Shown here piece after piece: positions 38,801-46,767 of a DNA stretch of 64,000 nucleotides (position 1 is its first letter; every line of letters starts with the position of its first letter). Under the pieces are notes generated by a model. The model did no database searches and had not been told where the DNA came from. It was given only the letters and a program-made list of their open reading frames with translations. A program made the translations under genes and the position numbers. The DNA lies in NCBI RefSeq assembly GCF_900108945.1, contig NZ_FNYE01000002.1:124001-188000 (forward strand), written 5' to 3'. The DNA is from Paraburkholderia diazotrophica. Lineage in GTDB: Bacteria; Pseudomonadota; Gammaproteobacteria; Burkholderiales; Burkholderiaceae.

Positions 38801-40293
38801 GTAACGGAACTCCCGTTGCGATCGGAGCACGTCAATGGGTGGATGGGGCCAGATTCCGATTCCGCCTACAAAACGAAACTATTGCAAGGGGGCTCGAAGA
38901 TGAGTGTGTTCTCCGAGCGCTTCGGCCCGTACTCTTTCGTCAACAGCTTTTGAGTCTCGATCATTTTCGTAGGGACCCTTTCCTCGCCGACTGGGTGAGT
39001 GAGTGCTTCATGGCGGCCCTTCTCTCAGAAGTGTTCGACCTGGCTGGGTCGGAGTTGACAAATTCGCCAACTCTTCGCGAGGCAATTCAACGGTTGAGAC
39101 AACCTGACGGCATAGAGCGACTAAGAGCAATTCCGGGAAGCCTGTTTCAGCCCGACGATGCAGACCACAACGCGATAGAACAGGAGCTTCAGGCAGCATT
39201 GCGGGAGATACTGTCGAACGATCACTTTCTTGATGCGCTGTTCGGGTGTAGCGATCTTCTATGGCGAGAAGGAGCGGAAATTGGCACGCTCGTCGCTACA
39301 GCGCGGGAGATTCTTGCGAACACACTCGCCGCCACCGTTCAGCAGGCGCTATGCATATTGCTTCCAGATGTTGACGAGAGGTCGTTGCTCGCAGACGTTG
39401 TCTGGAAAGAAGAGTGTTTGGAGGTTTTTCTCAGTGAGATCGAGCCTGGAGGAGCTGGCATCATCGGTCGACTCTCCGAACAGTATTTCGATGATCCGAT
39501 GCGGGTCCTAAATGTGATTACCCGTGTTTTGCAACCGAGTGACTATGAGCAGATTGACTACGATCTCTATGATCTGCTGAGTAGGTCAAACTCAAAACCC
39601 GAGATTCGGGCGAGTCTGGCGAGCCTGCGATCGTCCTTGGACATGAAGCATCGTCGCGAAGCGAATGAGCGCTTTCGAAAGATCGTCGGCGATGAGGGTT
39701 TCGCCTTGAGCCACAGTTTCTTAAGTGTCTTGCACTCAAGAATCCTTAGACCGGGCAGTAGTGCCGAGACGGATAAGAATATCCTTTCGTTGCTTCACAA
39801 GTGGCGCACGATCGAAGCCACCAGTAGAATCGAATGGCCTCTGAATGTAGCCGCTCATGCTCTCGCGAGAGCGCAACTGGGACCTGACGTGCAGACTGCT
39901 CAATTGTTCCGGACATATTGCAACTTTCAAGGGTTGCTTTGGCCACGAGGTCACACTGTTCGACAGTCGGCATTGAACTATTACAGCCCTTTCTCTCGGT
40001 CTCCGTTGAGAACGGAGCGTTTGCTGGCGGCGAAATTGTTCGAAGACCACGCTCCAAGAGTCGAGTTCTCGGAAAATTATCTGAGGGAATTGCATGCGGC
40101 GCTGACAAATGCGGGGCGTGCCGAGCTTGTTGTTTCGCGATCGCAGCAAGGTCAGATACTGCGCACCCTCGGGGAAATCCAAGTTAAGCCTGTCGATCAT
40201 CTGGGTTTGCTACTCTATCCGAGGATCGCGGGTCTTCGACGGGAGCTTGGTGCCGTTGTCTTGCGAATTGAACTTGGAGAAGCACTGCAATGA
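35827..40293 (+). CDS. dpdJ: DpdJ, very large DEVH-box helicase with a zinc-finger insert
   Basis: At 1488 residues this is the largest protein of the system. Helicase motifs: Walker A AGTGSGKTLAFYLPAI near residue 192, DEVH box LVLLDEVHTYGG near 380, LSATLADATSFF near 415, and motif VI SYLQRKGRAGRSRS near 625. Between Walker A and the DEVH box are two cysteine pairs, CPTKGC near 295 and CNKC near 319, a likely zinc ribbon. The C-terminal 800 residues have no recognisable domain and are probably a large alpha-helical scaffold. The lay-out resembles DrmA/MrfA-type helicases used in DNA repair and phage defence. In Salmonella dpdJ was reported as possibly involved in restriction. Overlaps dpdI by four bases. 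Confidence 0.82.
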   Translation: MTISLPDLRRCLDKFEEIESTLLTWGDTGGMFSEAEVKAVLVAEMPENDPLDVLIELERHAMLVESPHPEGLEKMYRTRMGEAAHLYRSSRQWFLNKPIDQSKTLVSDFRFIRRTRGYPRRDRDANQFVARVLENAPSAEVNSRKETMRALLDDEGAPFSLSGFQERATGRILKAWDHHRRGAAQPTGTIVCAGTGSGKTLAFYLPAITALSAEVSVDDRRRVRILAVYPRRELLKDQFMETWAQCRKLDSVTHLHGRKIRIAALFGDTPKDVAKAYASAAEKRGNLSFDLMRCPTKGCDGKMEWRFEALKSGIEKLQCNKCSHSVTSDEVALTRESQAKLPPDILFTTTEMLNEHLSNFRLNHLFGVGQHAGPNLVLLDEVHTYGGSSGAQSAFLLRRWMKRSNCRPHFVGLSATLADATSFFSELIGAKAEHVELVEPLKEELEDSGAEYLMVLRGDPVSQTALLSTTIQASMLTRRVLDNHDRRSEGTWGTKAFIFTDDLDVNNRLYHQLADAEGWQTSFRGLTPTKPTLASLRGLQIGLDRTGRLKRVRFGQDWRVGLSIGHSMRADDRAKVGRTSSQDAGVDSSAELIVATSSLEVGFNDPSVGAVLQHKAPRDMASYLQRKGRAGRSRSMRPWMIVVLSDYGRDRVAFQRYEDLLDPVIKGSRLPLSNIHIQKMQGAMAALDWISLQLGHGSLVSILKYPKKREADLAKIQSLIEKVFVPGDVQDQMVKYIKDALRVDEAAMQKILWASPRSLMLEFLPSLRRQISTSWAEYGTLWKGLPHGRSPSPEFIPDALFAALNVPSLFVSLERGSKSVPVWEGLAFFQGLREFAPGRISKRFATDSNLDTDWLVPPAFAPTPNVEEFVDFEIADAFGESIVEEAEVETGACANIRVLRPMEIHTRKLDRRLQLSEKSHAQTLWGVQFAVPDATPVYPSPSGSWENSLADVTFCMHQHMTQLEVVRYSLGATASLRFKDGSEAQTTFEWKRNGTPVAIGARQWVDGARFRFRLQNETIARGLEDECVLRALRPVLFRQQLLSLDHFRRDPFLADWVSECFMAALLSEVFDLAGSELTNSPTLREAIQRLRQPDGIERLRAIPGSLFQPDDADHNAIEQELQAALREILSNDHFLDALFGCSDLLWREGAEIGTLVATAREILANTLAATVQQALCILLPDVDERSLLADVVWKEECLEVFLSEIEPGGAGIIGRLSEQYFDDPMRVLNVITRVLQPSDYEQIDYDLYDLLSRSNSKPEIRASLASLRSSLDMKHRREANERFRKIVGDEGFALSHSFLSVLHSRILRPGSSAETDKNILSLLHKWRTIEATSRIEWPLNVAAHALARAQLGPDVQTAQLFRTYCNFQGLLWPRGHTVRQSALNYYSPFSRSPLRTERLLAAKLFEDHAPRVEFSENYLRELHAALTNAGRAELVVSRSQQGQILRTLGEIQVKPVDHLGLLLYPRIAGLRRELGAVVLRIELGEALQ

Positions 40294-40306
40294 AAGGACA
40301 AGACAA

Positions 40307-40834
40307 GTGAGCGAACAACGCCAGATTTTTCTTCATGGTCCATTTGGTAGACGTCAGTTCAAGGAAGTTTTGGGGAGCGTCATGGCTGCGCTTCTACTGA
40401 CTCCAGATGTAATTTGGCTCGTCTCACCTTGGTTGAGTGACTTCGTGTTGCTCGACAACACGGCGGGTCAATGGGATGCGTTAAATCCTTCATGGGGCAG
40501 CCGTGAACTTTCCTTTAGCGAACTTCTAGCGGATGCCTTGAACGCGGGTTGCTCGATAAGGATCGTTTCGCGGGATGACGCGCCGAGTAGACGGTTTATT
40601 CAGCATCTTGATAACCGGCGTGACTCTACAAGCGATCTCAGGTTTCTGTTGAGCGATGAGGTTCATACGAAAGGATTTTTGACGAAAGAATGCTTTTTCA
40701 AAGGTTCGATGAACTTCACTTATAGCGGTACGCATCGTAACGACGAGCACATTATGCTGACCCAAGATGCAGCGGTGATTTCAGACGCATTCTTGGAATT
40801 TGAGAGTCGATACCTATTCCCGGAGTGCACATGA
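40307..40834 (+). CDS. dpdK: DpdK, phospholipase-D-like nuclease
   Basis: A 175-residue PLD-superfamily protein with a single HKD half-site: His-x-Lys in SDEVHTKGFLTKECFFKG near residue 119 and the GSMNFT box near 134, the pattern of PLD-type nucleases such as Nuc and BfiI, which dimerise to complete the active site. This makes it the best candidate for the DNA-cutting subunit of the system; that is inference from the family. I start it at the GTG 40307 (VSEQRQIFL), with AAGGA ten bases upstream; the longer frame from 40109 runs through dpdJ. The dpdD ATG overlaps its stop. Confidence 0.82.
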   Translation: MSEQRQIFLHGPFGRRQFKEVLGSVMAALLLTPDVIWLVSPWLSDFVLLDNTAGQWDALNPSWGSRELSFSELLADALNAGCSIRIVSRDDAPSRRFIQHLDNRRDSTSDLRFLLSDEVHTKGFLTKECFFKGSMNFTYSGTHRNDEHIMLTQDAAVISDAFLEFESRYLFPECT

Positions 40835-43005
40835 TGGCGTCGCAGGATTGGCTGACCGAGTTTTATGGCCATGGCAACCAAATTCGGCTTGAGCGAGTGC
40901 TGTCGGACGACCGCCCTTACGATGAAAAAATCCAGGGCCTTCTGCTGCCCCTAATCCTCGCCGCGCGAAGTGGATGCTGGCCATTGCTTTTGCCCGTCAG
41001 CCGTTCTGGGAGATTGACCTTCTATGCGGGCGAGAACAGTCGGCAAGCTCTGGAAGAGTTGCGAAGGGTGCTGCAGGCGTTTCTTGGATCGGCCGACGTT
41101 TGGCCGGATTTCCTTATCGTCAATAAGGCAGATGATGCAATCGAGCAAGCCTTTTTGGATCACTGTCCCAGTGGATTCATCAGAATAATGCTGCTCGAAG
41201 AAGCCGCCAATACGGTAGAACGCCGTGACAGAGTCTTCGACTCTCTGAGCCGCATTTTAGGCGTTTATCGCCAGCGTCCGCCTCTCACTTCTGCGGCGCG
41301 TCGCCCGCTCGGTCGGATATTGCGCGATTTTTTCGCAGCTTGTCAGATTAAGGCAGGTGTCGAAGCATTGCGTTTCTACAAGGAAATTCAGAGTACCGAT
41401 GCGCTGAGCCAACGAAATCTAGTTTCACTTGAGATCCAAGCGCTTTGGGCCGGAGACCGACACTCGGATATCGTAAATCATCCACGACTCGGAAATCTTC
41501 TCAATGGGCGCGTACCAACTCGGCTCTCGGTTTTACTGCTTCACACAGTCGGGGCACTCGGATTCGATCTCCTCTTTAATTTTGAAGTTGTTTCAACCAC
41601 GCGAGTTGACGAACTGAGGTTACTGTCTCAGAAGTTGAGTCCAATATTTAATACACCACCCAGAATAGAACCGAATGAGTGCTTCGAGCACTTATGGAAA
41701 TATTGGGCGATCGGCGCTTGTCTTCTTGGAAACAGAAAGTATAGAAGCACGCTTCCATCGTTTGTTGACGCAGCCTGGTTGAATGCCCTCGAAAGGCTAG
41801 CGGGGCTGTTTGAGGGCCAAAACGGCAAGGATGAAACAAACGTAGAAAGGCCCAACAAGGAAGAACGGATTGACGCGCGAACTTTTGACGATTTCAGACA
41901 ATTGCTCGAACGAACCTTGACTGCACCCATCGGTGAGCTTAGCGATATTTGGCGTGGCTTGGAATCGGCGCCTAGTGAGTTTAAGTTGCAGTTGCGTCGT
42001 TTTCCTCGACTCTTCGGGGTGTGGTCAGACCTCCAGAAGATGCAGAATGCGACCGAAGGTCTAGGGTGGATCGGGTGGCTGGAACGACTGTCAGCCCCAA
42101 TTGTTGATACAGAACGTCTGATGAGAGAGTTGCAGGATGATTGTGCCGATTGGCCGATAGCCTCCTTTTCGGAACCGGTGTTACTCAACTTTCTCAAGAA
42201 AGGATCGGAAAACTATGGGACGCTAAGAAACAGCTTCCCGTTGCTATTGGATTGGCTTGATGAACGAAACATCAAGTGCACGTCGAAATTATGGTTGGAA
42301 ATTTTAGAAGTGCTAGCACTTGATGACCTGATAAATCCGCTAGATGTTCAATTTGCCGGGAGATTGGTCCAACTTGTCATATCGGAGACGATCGATTCTA
42401 ATGATCAAAAACGTATGATTGAGGCGTTACAGGTCCTTTGGGAAAAGGGAGGCTCAGTGACGGCATACCCGAGCATGCTTGATGTCGTCGACCTACTCTT
42501 GGAAAAGACATCCTCCAATCTGGAAGAGTTAGGTCAACTCTGGCATGTCTTGCAACAGTTCTCGATGGCGAAATGGGGGCGGTTGGATGTTGGCCAGCGC
42601 TGTATAACCCAAAGTATTGCCACTGAGATTGTTGGGCCTGAGATTCTCAAGGCGTTTCCTCCCTTGAGAGACGACGAATCTGGTGAGATCTCGACTGCGG
42701 CGACGAATGTCTGCGGCGGTAAGCTGTTAGCGATCTATAGTTTGACCGAAGGTGCCGCGCGAAGAGCTCGGGATGTTTTGCTACGCATGTTTGAGGGTTT
42801 GATGGTGGAGATCAACCATGATCACGTGGCAACGGTCGGCTTATTGAATCTAGCGCAAAAGGCTCAATATTTCATATTTGTTTCGGCCAGTGCGACGCAT
42901 CAGGCGTTTTATCCTGTCAGCAAAGCGCGAAAAGACATCATCTATCCAAAGGGGAAAGGTACATCTAGCATAGTCGATGCGTTTGTGGCGACGATCTCGG
43001 GATAG
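40831..43005 (+). CDS. dpdD: DpdD, large protein of unknown fold
   Basis: A protein of about 724 residues with no motif I recognise. The first 120 residues contain a mixed alpha/beta region (LLLPLILAARSGCWPLLLPV, then GRLTFYAGENSRQALEELRR); the middle is helical repeat-like; the end has a small alpha/beta segment (QYFIFVSASATHQAFYPVSK). It is the last gene of the operon; in Salmonella dpdD lies at the corresponding position and is needed for the restriction-like phenotype. The start is ATG 40831, which overlaps the dpdK stop (ATGA) and has GGAG five bases upstream. Confidence 0.78.
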   Translation: MMASQDWLTEFYGHGNQIRLERVLSDDRPYDEKIQGLLLPLILAARSGCWPLLLPVSRSGRLTFYAGENSRQALEELRRVLQAFLGSADVWPDFLIVNKADDAIEQAFLDHCPSGFIRIMLLEEAANTVERRDRVFDSLSRILGVYRQRPPLTSAARRPLGRILRDFFAACQIKAGVEALRFYKEIQSTDALSQRNLVSLEIQALWAGDRHSDIVNHPRLGNLLNGRVPTRLSVLLLHTVGALGFDLLFNFEVVSTTRVDELRLLSQKLSPIFNTPPRIEPNECFEHLWKYWAIGACLLGNRKYRSTLPSFVDAAWLNALERLAGLFEGQNGKDETNVERPNKEERIDARTFDDFRQLLERTLTAPIGELSDIWRGLESAPSEFKLQLRRFPRLFGVWSDLQKMQNATEGLGWIGWLERLSAPIVDTERLMRELQDDCADWPIASFSEPVLLNFLKKGSENYGTLRNSFPLLLDWLDERNIKCTSKLWLEILEVLALDDLINPLDVQFAGRLVQLVISETIDSNDQKRMIEALQVLWEKGGSVTAYPSMLDVVDLLLEKTSSNLEELGQLWHVLQQFSMAKWGRLDVGQRCITQSIATEIVGPEILKAFPPLRDDESGEISTAATNVCGGKLLAIYSLTEGAARRARDVLLRMFEGLMVEINHDHVATVGLLNLAQKAQYFIFVSASATHQAFYPVSKARKDIIYPKGKGTSSIVDAFVATISG

Positions 43006-43144
43006 AATCTCCTAGGTCGATGCGGGAAATTTTGAGCACATCATCTATGCGTTCGGTGAGCTTCCTTGTACCTAGGTTACCGCCGACCATACGAGGACAG
43101 CGAGGATGTGATGGTTTGACTTTCAATCCTTGGTCATCAGGGGT

Positions 43145-43171
43145 AAGCGTCCGATGCATCATCGGACGCTT
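43145..43171. terminator. perfect inverted repeat between the two converging dpd operons
   Basis: AAGCGTCCGATG (43145-43156) and CATCGGACGCTT (43160-43171) form a 12-bp perfect stem closed by CAT. It lies between the stops of dpdD (plus) and the queD-like gene (minus), the expected place for a bidirectional terminator. No long T-run follows on either side, so it may also be a protein-binding site. Confidence 0.6.
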
Positions 43172-43185
43172 AGGCGCGGGGGCCT

Positions 43186-43554
43186 CTATCCTTGCACATA
43201 GAGATCGCAGGCATCACCTCCAGCCGTACGTTCAACGCGCACTCTCGTGACTTCTGGAAAGGAATACCTGATCTTTCGAAGAATAAAAGCGCACAAGCTC
43301 TCGAGGGTGGCTGGTCCGAGTTCTGGAATGTCGTCTAAGAAACGATGATCCAGTTGGTCTCGCAGTTGCTCGATGGCCTGATTCAACAGGCCCAAATCGA
43401 CAACCATGCCGGTTTCTGGATTGGGATTGCCGCGTACGAAGACGTGAGCATGATATGTGTGGCCGTGTATGCGGCGACTTCCTTCCTGATCGATCTCACG
43501 ATGCAGGGTATGAGCGGCATCAAAGAAGAATCGTTGGCTTAGCTCGAAGATCAT
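43186..43554 (-). CDS. QueD-like 6-pyruvoyl-tetrahydropterin-synthase-family protein lacking the catalytic cysteine
   Basis: A 122-residue T-fold protein. Zinc ligands are His15 in FDAAHTLHRE and His30/His32 in RRIHGHTYHA, the proton-relay pair is in QLDHRFLDD near 70, and a C-terminal Glu is in VRVERTAGGD. In E. coli QueD the nucleophile is Cys27; the aligned residue here is Ser26 (EGSRRIHGH). True QueD makes 6-carboxytetrahydropterin for preQ0; with Ser this protein may be slow, may do another reaction or may only bind pterin. I start at ATG 43554; the longer frame would add 95 low-complexity residues over the end of queC. It is the last gene of the modification operon. Confidence 0.8.
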   Translation of the reverse strand: MIFELSQRFFFDAAHTLHREIDQEGSRRIHGHTYHAHVFVRGNPNPETGMVVDLGLLNQAIEQLRDQLDHRFLDDIPELGPATLESLCAFILRKIRYSFPEVTRVRVERTAGGDACDLYVQG

Positions 43555-43681
43555 AGGATGGTTAATACGTTCTGTATTTTTGTGCGCAGATGCTCTCGGG
43601 ACCGTGCTATTCCCCGCGGTACAGTCTTCGCGCGGGTGAGCTGCAGTTGGTGAATGAGCATGGCCGTCACACGGGGCACCG

Positions 43682-44386
43682 TTATACGTTCCGCGTTGCA
43701 AAGGTGCGGTATCCATTGGCTCGAAGTTCACAGGCCGGGCATTGGCCGCATCCGTAGCCCCAATCATGACTTTGCGTGCGGTCGCCGACATAGCAGGTGT
43801 GCGTCGCTTTGCGAATAAGATCAACCAGCGCCGAGCCACCCAGATCCGCTGCCATTTGCCATGTATCAGCCTTATCGATCCACATCAGCGGAGTTTCGAT
43901 AATTAACGGTGAGTCCATTCCCAAGGCAAGAGTGACTTGGAGTGACTTGAGCGTGTTGTCGCGGCAGTCGGGATAGCCCGAGTAATCCGTCTCGCACATG
44001 CCTCCAACTAGCGAATGTAGGTCGCGGCGATAGGCGATAGCGGCTGCCAGAGTGAAGAACAGCAAGTTCCGCCCTGGAACAAATGTGTTTGGCAGTCCAC
44101 TTTTCTCTATTTCAATCGCTTTGCCTTGAGTAAGCGCGGTGTCGCTGACGGACCCGAGAACCGAGAGATCTAGCAGATGATCACATCCCAGCCTTTCGCT
44201 CCATATTGGGAAGACCTTTCTGAGGTCGTCAAGAACGGTAAGTCGACAATCCAGTTCGACTGAATGTCGCTGTCCGTAGTCGAACCCAACAGTTTCAACA
44301 TATGTATACCGGTTGAGCGCCCAAGCGAGACAGGTAGCCGAGTCTTGGCCACCGGAGAATAGAACAAGTGCACGTGTCTTCATCAT
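43682..44386 (-). CDS. queC: QueC, 7-cyano-7-deazaguanine (preQ0) synthase
   Basis: A 234-residue PP-loop enzyme. The ATP-binding SGGQDS is at residues 11-16, and the C-terminal zinc site is formed by Cys198, Cys213, Cys216 and Cys219 (HTCYVG...[10 protein letters not shown]). QueC converts 7-carboxy-7-deazaguanine to preQ0 using ammonia and ATP; here the preQ0 would feed DpdA rather than only tRNA queuosine. It is 12 bases downstream of dpdB copy 1 and followed 127 bases later by the queD-like gene. Being carried on the island, it may be an extra copy boosting the preQ0 supply. Confidence 0.95.
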   Translation of the reverse strand: MMKTRALVLFSGGQDSATCLAWALNRYTYVETVGFDYGQRHSVELDCRLTVLDDLRKVFPIWSERLGCDHLLDLSVLGSVSDTALTQGKAIEIEKSGLPNTFVPGRNLLFFTLAAAIAYRRDLHSLVGGMCETDYSGYPDCRDNTLKSLQVTLALGMDSPLIIETPLMWIDKADTWQMAADLGGSALVDLIRKATHTCYVGDRTQSHDWGYGCGQCPACELRANGYRTFATRNV

Positions 44387-44398
44387 TGCCTCTGGATG

Positions 44399-45475
44399 TC
44401 AGGCGTTCGCAACCCGTCGTGGACGACGCAGTTCCTTCTTCAAGGTTCTGACGAGGAAATTCGTGAGCAGGTCGATATCACTCGGGGTGTTTTGTATTCC
44501 GTTCCATGGCCGTTCGTCGCCGTCTGCGAGCCGCCATTGGCCGCTGGTCCAAGCCGTATATGGCTTTATGAGTCGCAAGCCCGCTGCGAACTGCTCTCGT
44601 GTGACCGCACCCTCGCTCGAGTACAACATTTCCATGACGAAGCCTAGCGCAACCAAGCCTGCTCCGTGGCGAAGTCGGGATGTCTTGGGGCTCATGCCGA
44701 CCCACTCGCTTCCAAATACGACTTTTATGGCCTCAAAGAACTCATTGACGAACGCGAAGGCGCGGTCCTCGTAATCGTCGTCCTTTATAAATTCCCGAAT
44801 AGCCCCATCGGAAGTGGAATTCATAACGAGTTTCTGCATGGCAGTGTCGCTAATGACGCCCTTCGGATTGGTGTGTTGCCGGATTTCTCCGCGAAGAGCT
44901 GAATGACGGGAGAAATTCAGGCGATCGACAATTCGGGCCGCAAACTTTCGAGCGGTAAAACGTGCGGGCAAGCCTTCAACCGACGGCAGGAGTTCGTAGA
45001 TGAGCGTTTTAGGTAATGGCCGCGTGTTGTTGATAAGCACGAATTGCTGACGTAACTCGTTATAGTCTTTGCAGATAAGTGCAGAAACGAATACCTGAAA
45101 TCCCGGCTTTTGCAGACCGGAAAGTGCGGAGAGTCGCTGTTGGCCATCCACAACGAAGCCCGGCTTTCCGTCCTTCGTCCTGATTTCGACCTCGATAATG
45201 CCATCGGACAGTTCACGCACCTTTACCCCGCCGATAAACGCAACGATCACCGCGTTGGGAAGCAGCGCGTCTGCGCGGCCGAGGTAGTCGCGAATTTCCT
45301 TGATGTGCGATGCTATCTGGTGCCGTTGAAAGCCGCGTAGTTGTCCATCCTCCTCTCGTCCGACGCGTTCGATCTCTGAAAATGCGAGGATTTGTTCCGG
45401 AGTCGCTGCGAATGAAAAAACGTCGTGCTCAGGGGCTTGCGACGCGCGGATGGCCTTGAACTTGTAGGTTTTCAC
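44399..45475 (-). CDS. dpdB: DpdB-type DGQHR/ParB-like protein, copy 1
   Basis: A 358-residue protein of the DGQHR group. The sequence GKPGFVVDGQQRLSALSGLQ near residue 112 carries the DGQQR variant of the ParB/Srx-like nucleotide-binding motif; RGFQRHQIASHIKEIRDYL near 48 and a conserved helical C-terminal half follow the family. In Salmonella DpdB is required with DpdA to put preQ0 into DNA, probably acting as an ATPase partner. The start overlaps the stop of dpdA (ATGA). A second paralogue lies on the other side of dpdA; both share RGFQR, DGQQR and a PLP.xLI.ELLP segment. Confidence 0.85.
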   Translation of the reverse strand: MKTYKFKAIRASQAPEHDVFSFAATPEQILAFSEIERVGREEDGQLRGFQRHQIASHIKEIRDYLGRADALLPNAVIVAFIGGVKVRELSDGIIEVEIRTKDGKPGFVVDGQQRLSALSGLQKPGFQVFVSALICKDYNELRQQFVLINNTRPLPKTLIYELLPSVEGLPARFTARKFAARIVDRLNFSRHSALRGEIRQHTNPKGVISDTAMQKLVMNSTSDGAIREFIKDDDYEDRAFAFVNEFFEAIKVVFGSEWVGMSPKTSRLRHGAGLVALGFVMEMLYSSEGAVTREQFAAGLRLIKPYTAWTSGQWRLADGDERPWNGIQNTPSDIDLLTNFLVRTLKKELRRPRRVANA

Positions 45476-46767
45476 AACAGATTTCCCAAGGTCTTCTGTA
45501 AATGTTGGTGATATACGCGCAGATTGTGAAATCCGCGTCGCTTGTTCCGGTTACTGGATCTGAAGATGATGACTTCGACGCCGACAGATGTGCAGATTTC
45601 GCAACGACAACGCTTCCACGGCGCGTCTTCGAGAGTGCGTTCCACCAACGCGCGAGTGCGTAGCAACTCTCGCTCATGCTTCTCAGGCGGACTGCCGTCA
45701 CCCAGAGTTAGGAAGCGTTGGTAGTCCATAACTGCGTCTAGTGCGGTCTTAACCTTCCCGCCCTTTGAGTCCAACGCGCGCAGGGCGGACAGCGCCTTCT
45801 GTTCACGCTGTTGCAGATCCTCGGCACTAAAAATACCACGCTTAATTCCCTGCATTAGCCTGGGATTTTCGATTGCCTGGGGAATTCGAACCGCCGCGTA
45901 GTAGGCAAGTCCCGTCGAAGTGGACGGCATGTAGTAGTTCGATTTGGCATCCTTGAAGGCGCGGATCAAAGGTGATGTCGAATCGAAACTTGTAATGTTA
46001 TAACCAGTAAACTCGTGTATCGATTCCGCCTTCGCGAATCCAAGCAGATGAATTTTCGTTTCGGGTTTTATTGCTTTGCGAAGAGCGCGCAGGACCTGAT
46101 GGATCACATCGACCTTCAGCGGGACGAGACCTCCGATTGCCAGATACCGATAGCCCATATGTTCCAGCGCAGATGCGGCTTGAGCAATGCTAGCTGGAGA
46201 CCAGCCCTGAACCGCGCCCAAAGGCTCGAACGGCTCGCCTTCTTGACGCGTAATCTTCAGAAACTCCTCAGCATTTGCCAACGTAATTTCGAAACGTTTA
46301 CGCACCGCATCGGACATCTCGCTCGCGGGTGGGTTCGTTGTGTCACAGTCGAAGATAATGTGGTCGGGCGAAACGCCATGTGTAAATTCCGCATCGGCAT
46401 AAAAGTCCACGACCTCCTGCGGAGAGTAAGCTGGCTTCTCGTGTTCGACGTATGCGAACGCACCGCAGTCACCTAGTAGCATGGCATCCCTGTGGTCTGG
46501 GCCGCCGTACCGGAGGAATTTTCTAACGCCGTCGCGGAGCATGCGCTGCTCCTCAGCAGTTGAATAGCGTACTTTCGACTTTGCGACGCCATCCGCCTGT
46601 CGAACTGCACTCATCGACACCAGCAGTCCGTCGTACGGTGCCGGTCGCAACAATTCATGCGCGTAAGCGTCGTCCCAGTATCGACGACGCCCAAGGGCAT
46701 GACGGTCTGCGAGAAAGTCGTACTCTGGGTCTACGTAGTCCTGAGTATCTGAATAAAGGAATTTCAT
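45472..46767 (-). CDS. dpdA: DpdA, TGT-like DNA 7-deazaguanine transglycosylase
   Basis: A 431-residue tRNA-guanine-transglycosylase-fold enzyme. Equivalents of the bacterial TGT active site are Asp100 in LLGDCGAFAYV, the AIGGLVPLK segment near 210, and the candidate nucleophile Asp262 in TSFDSTSPLIRA. The zinc site is Cys387, Cys389, Cys392 (RCRCEIC) plus His in the FHNLRVYHQHL tail. DpdA exchanges guanine in DNA for preQ0. It differs from tRNA TGT in lacking the canonical TDSGGFQ. The gene overlaps both flanking dpdB-type genes by four bases, so the three are co-translated. Confidence 0.92.
   Translation of the reverse strand: MKFLYSDTQDYVDPEYDFLADRHALGRRRYWDDAYAHELLRPAPYDGLLVSMSAVRQADGVAKSKVRYSTAEEQRMLRDGVRKFLRYGGPDHRDAMLLGDCGAFAYVEHEKPAYSPQEVVDFYADAEFTHGVSPDHIIFDCDTTNPPASEMSDAVRKRFEITLANAEEFLKITRQEGEPFEPLGAVQGWSPASIAQAASALEHMGYRYLAIGGLVPLKVDVIHQVLRALRKAIKPETKIHLLGFAKAESIHEFTGYNITSFDSTSPLIRAFKDAKSNYYMPSTSTGLAYYAAVRIPQAIENPRLMQGIKRGIFSAEDLQQREQKALSALRALDSKGGKVKTALDAVMDYQRFLTLGDGSPPEKHERELLRTRALVERTLEDAPWKRCRCEICTSVGVEVIIFRSSNRNKRRGFHNLRVYHQHLQKTLGNLL

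Noticed and set aside
43555..43839. N-terminal extension of the queD-like protein by 95 residues
   Set aside because: The extra part is low-complexity, overlaps the 3' end of queC and precedes the conserved MIFELSQRFF start used by QueD proteins.
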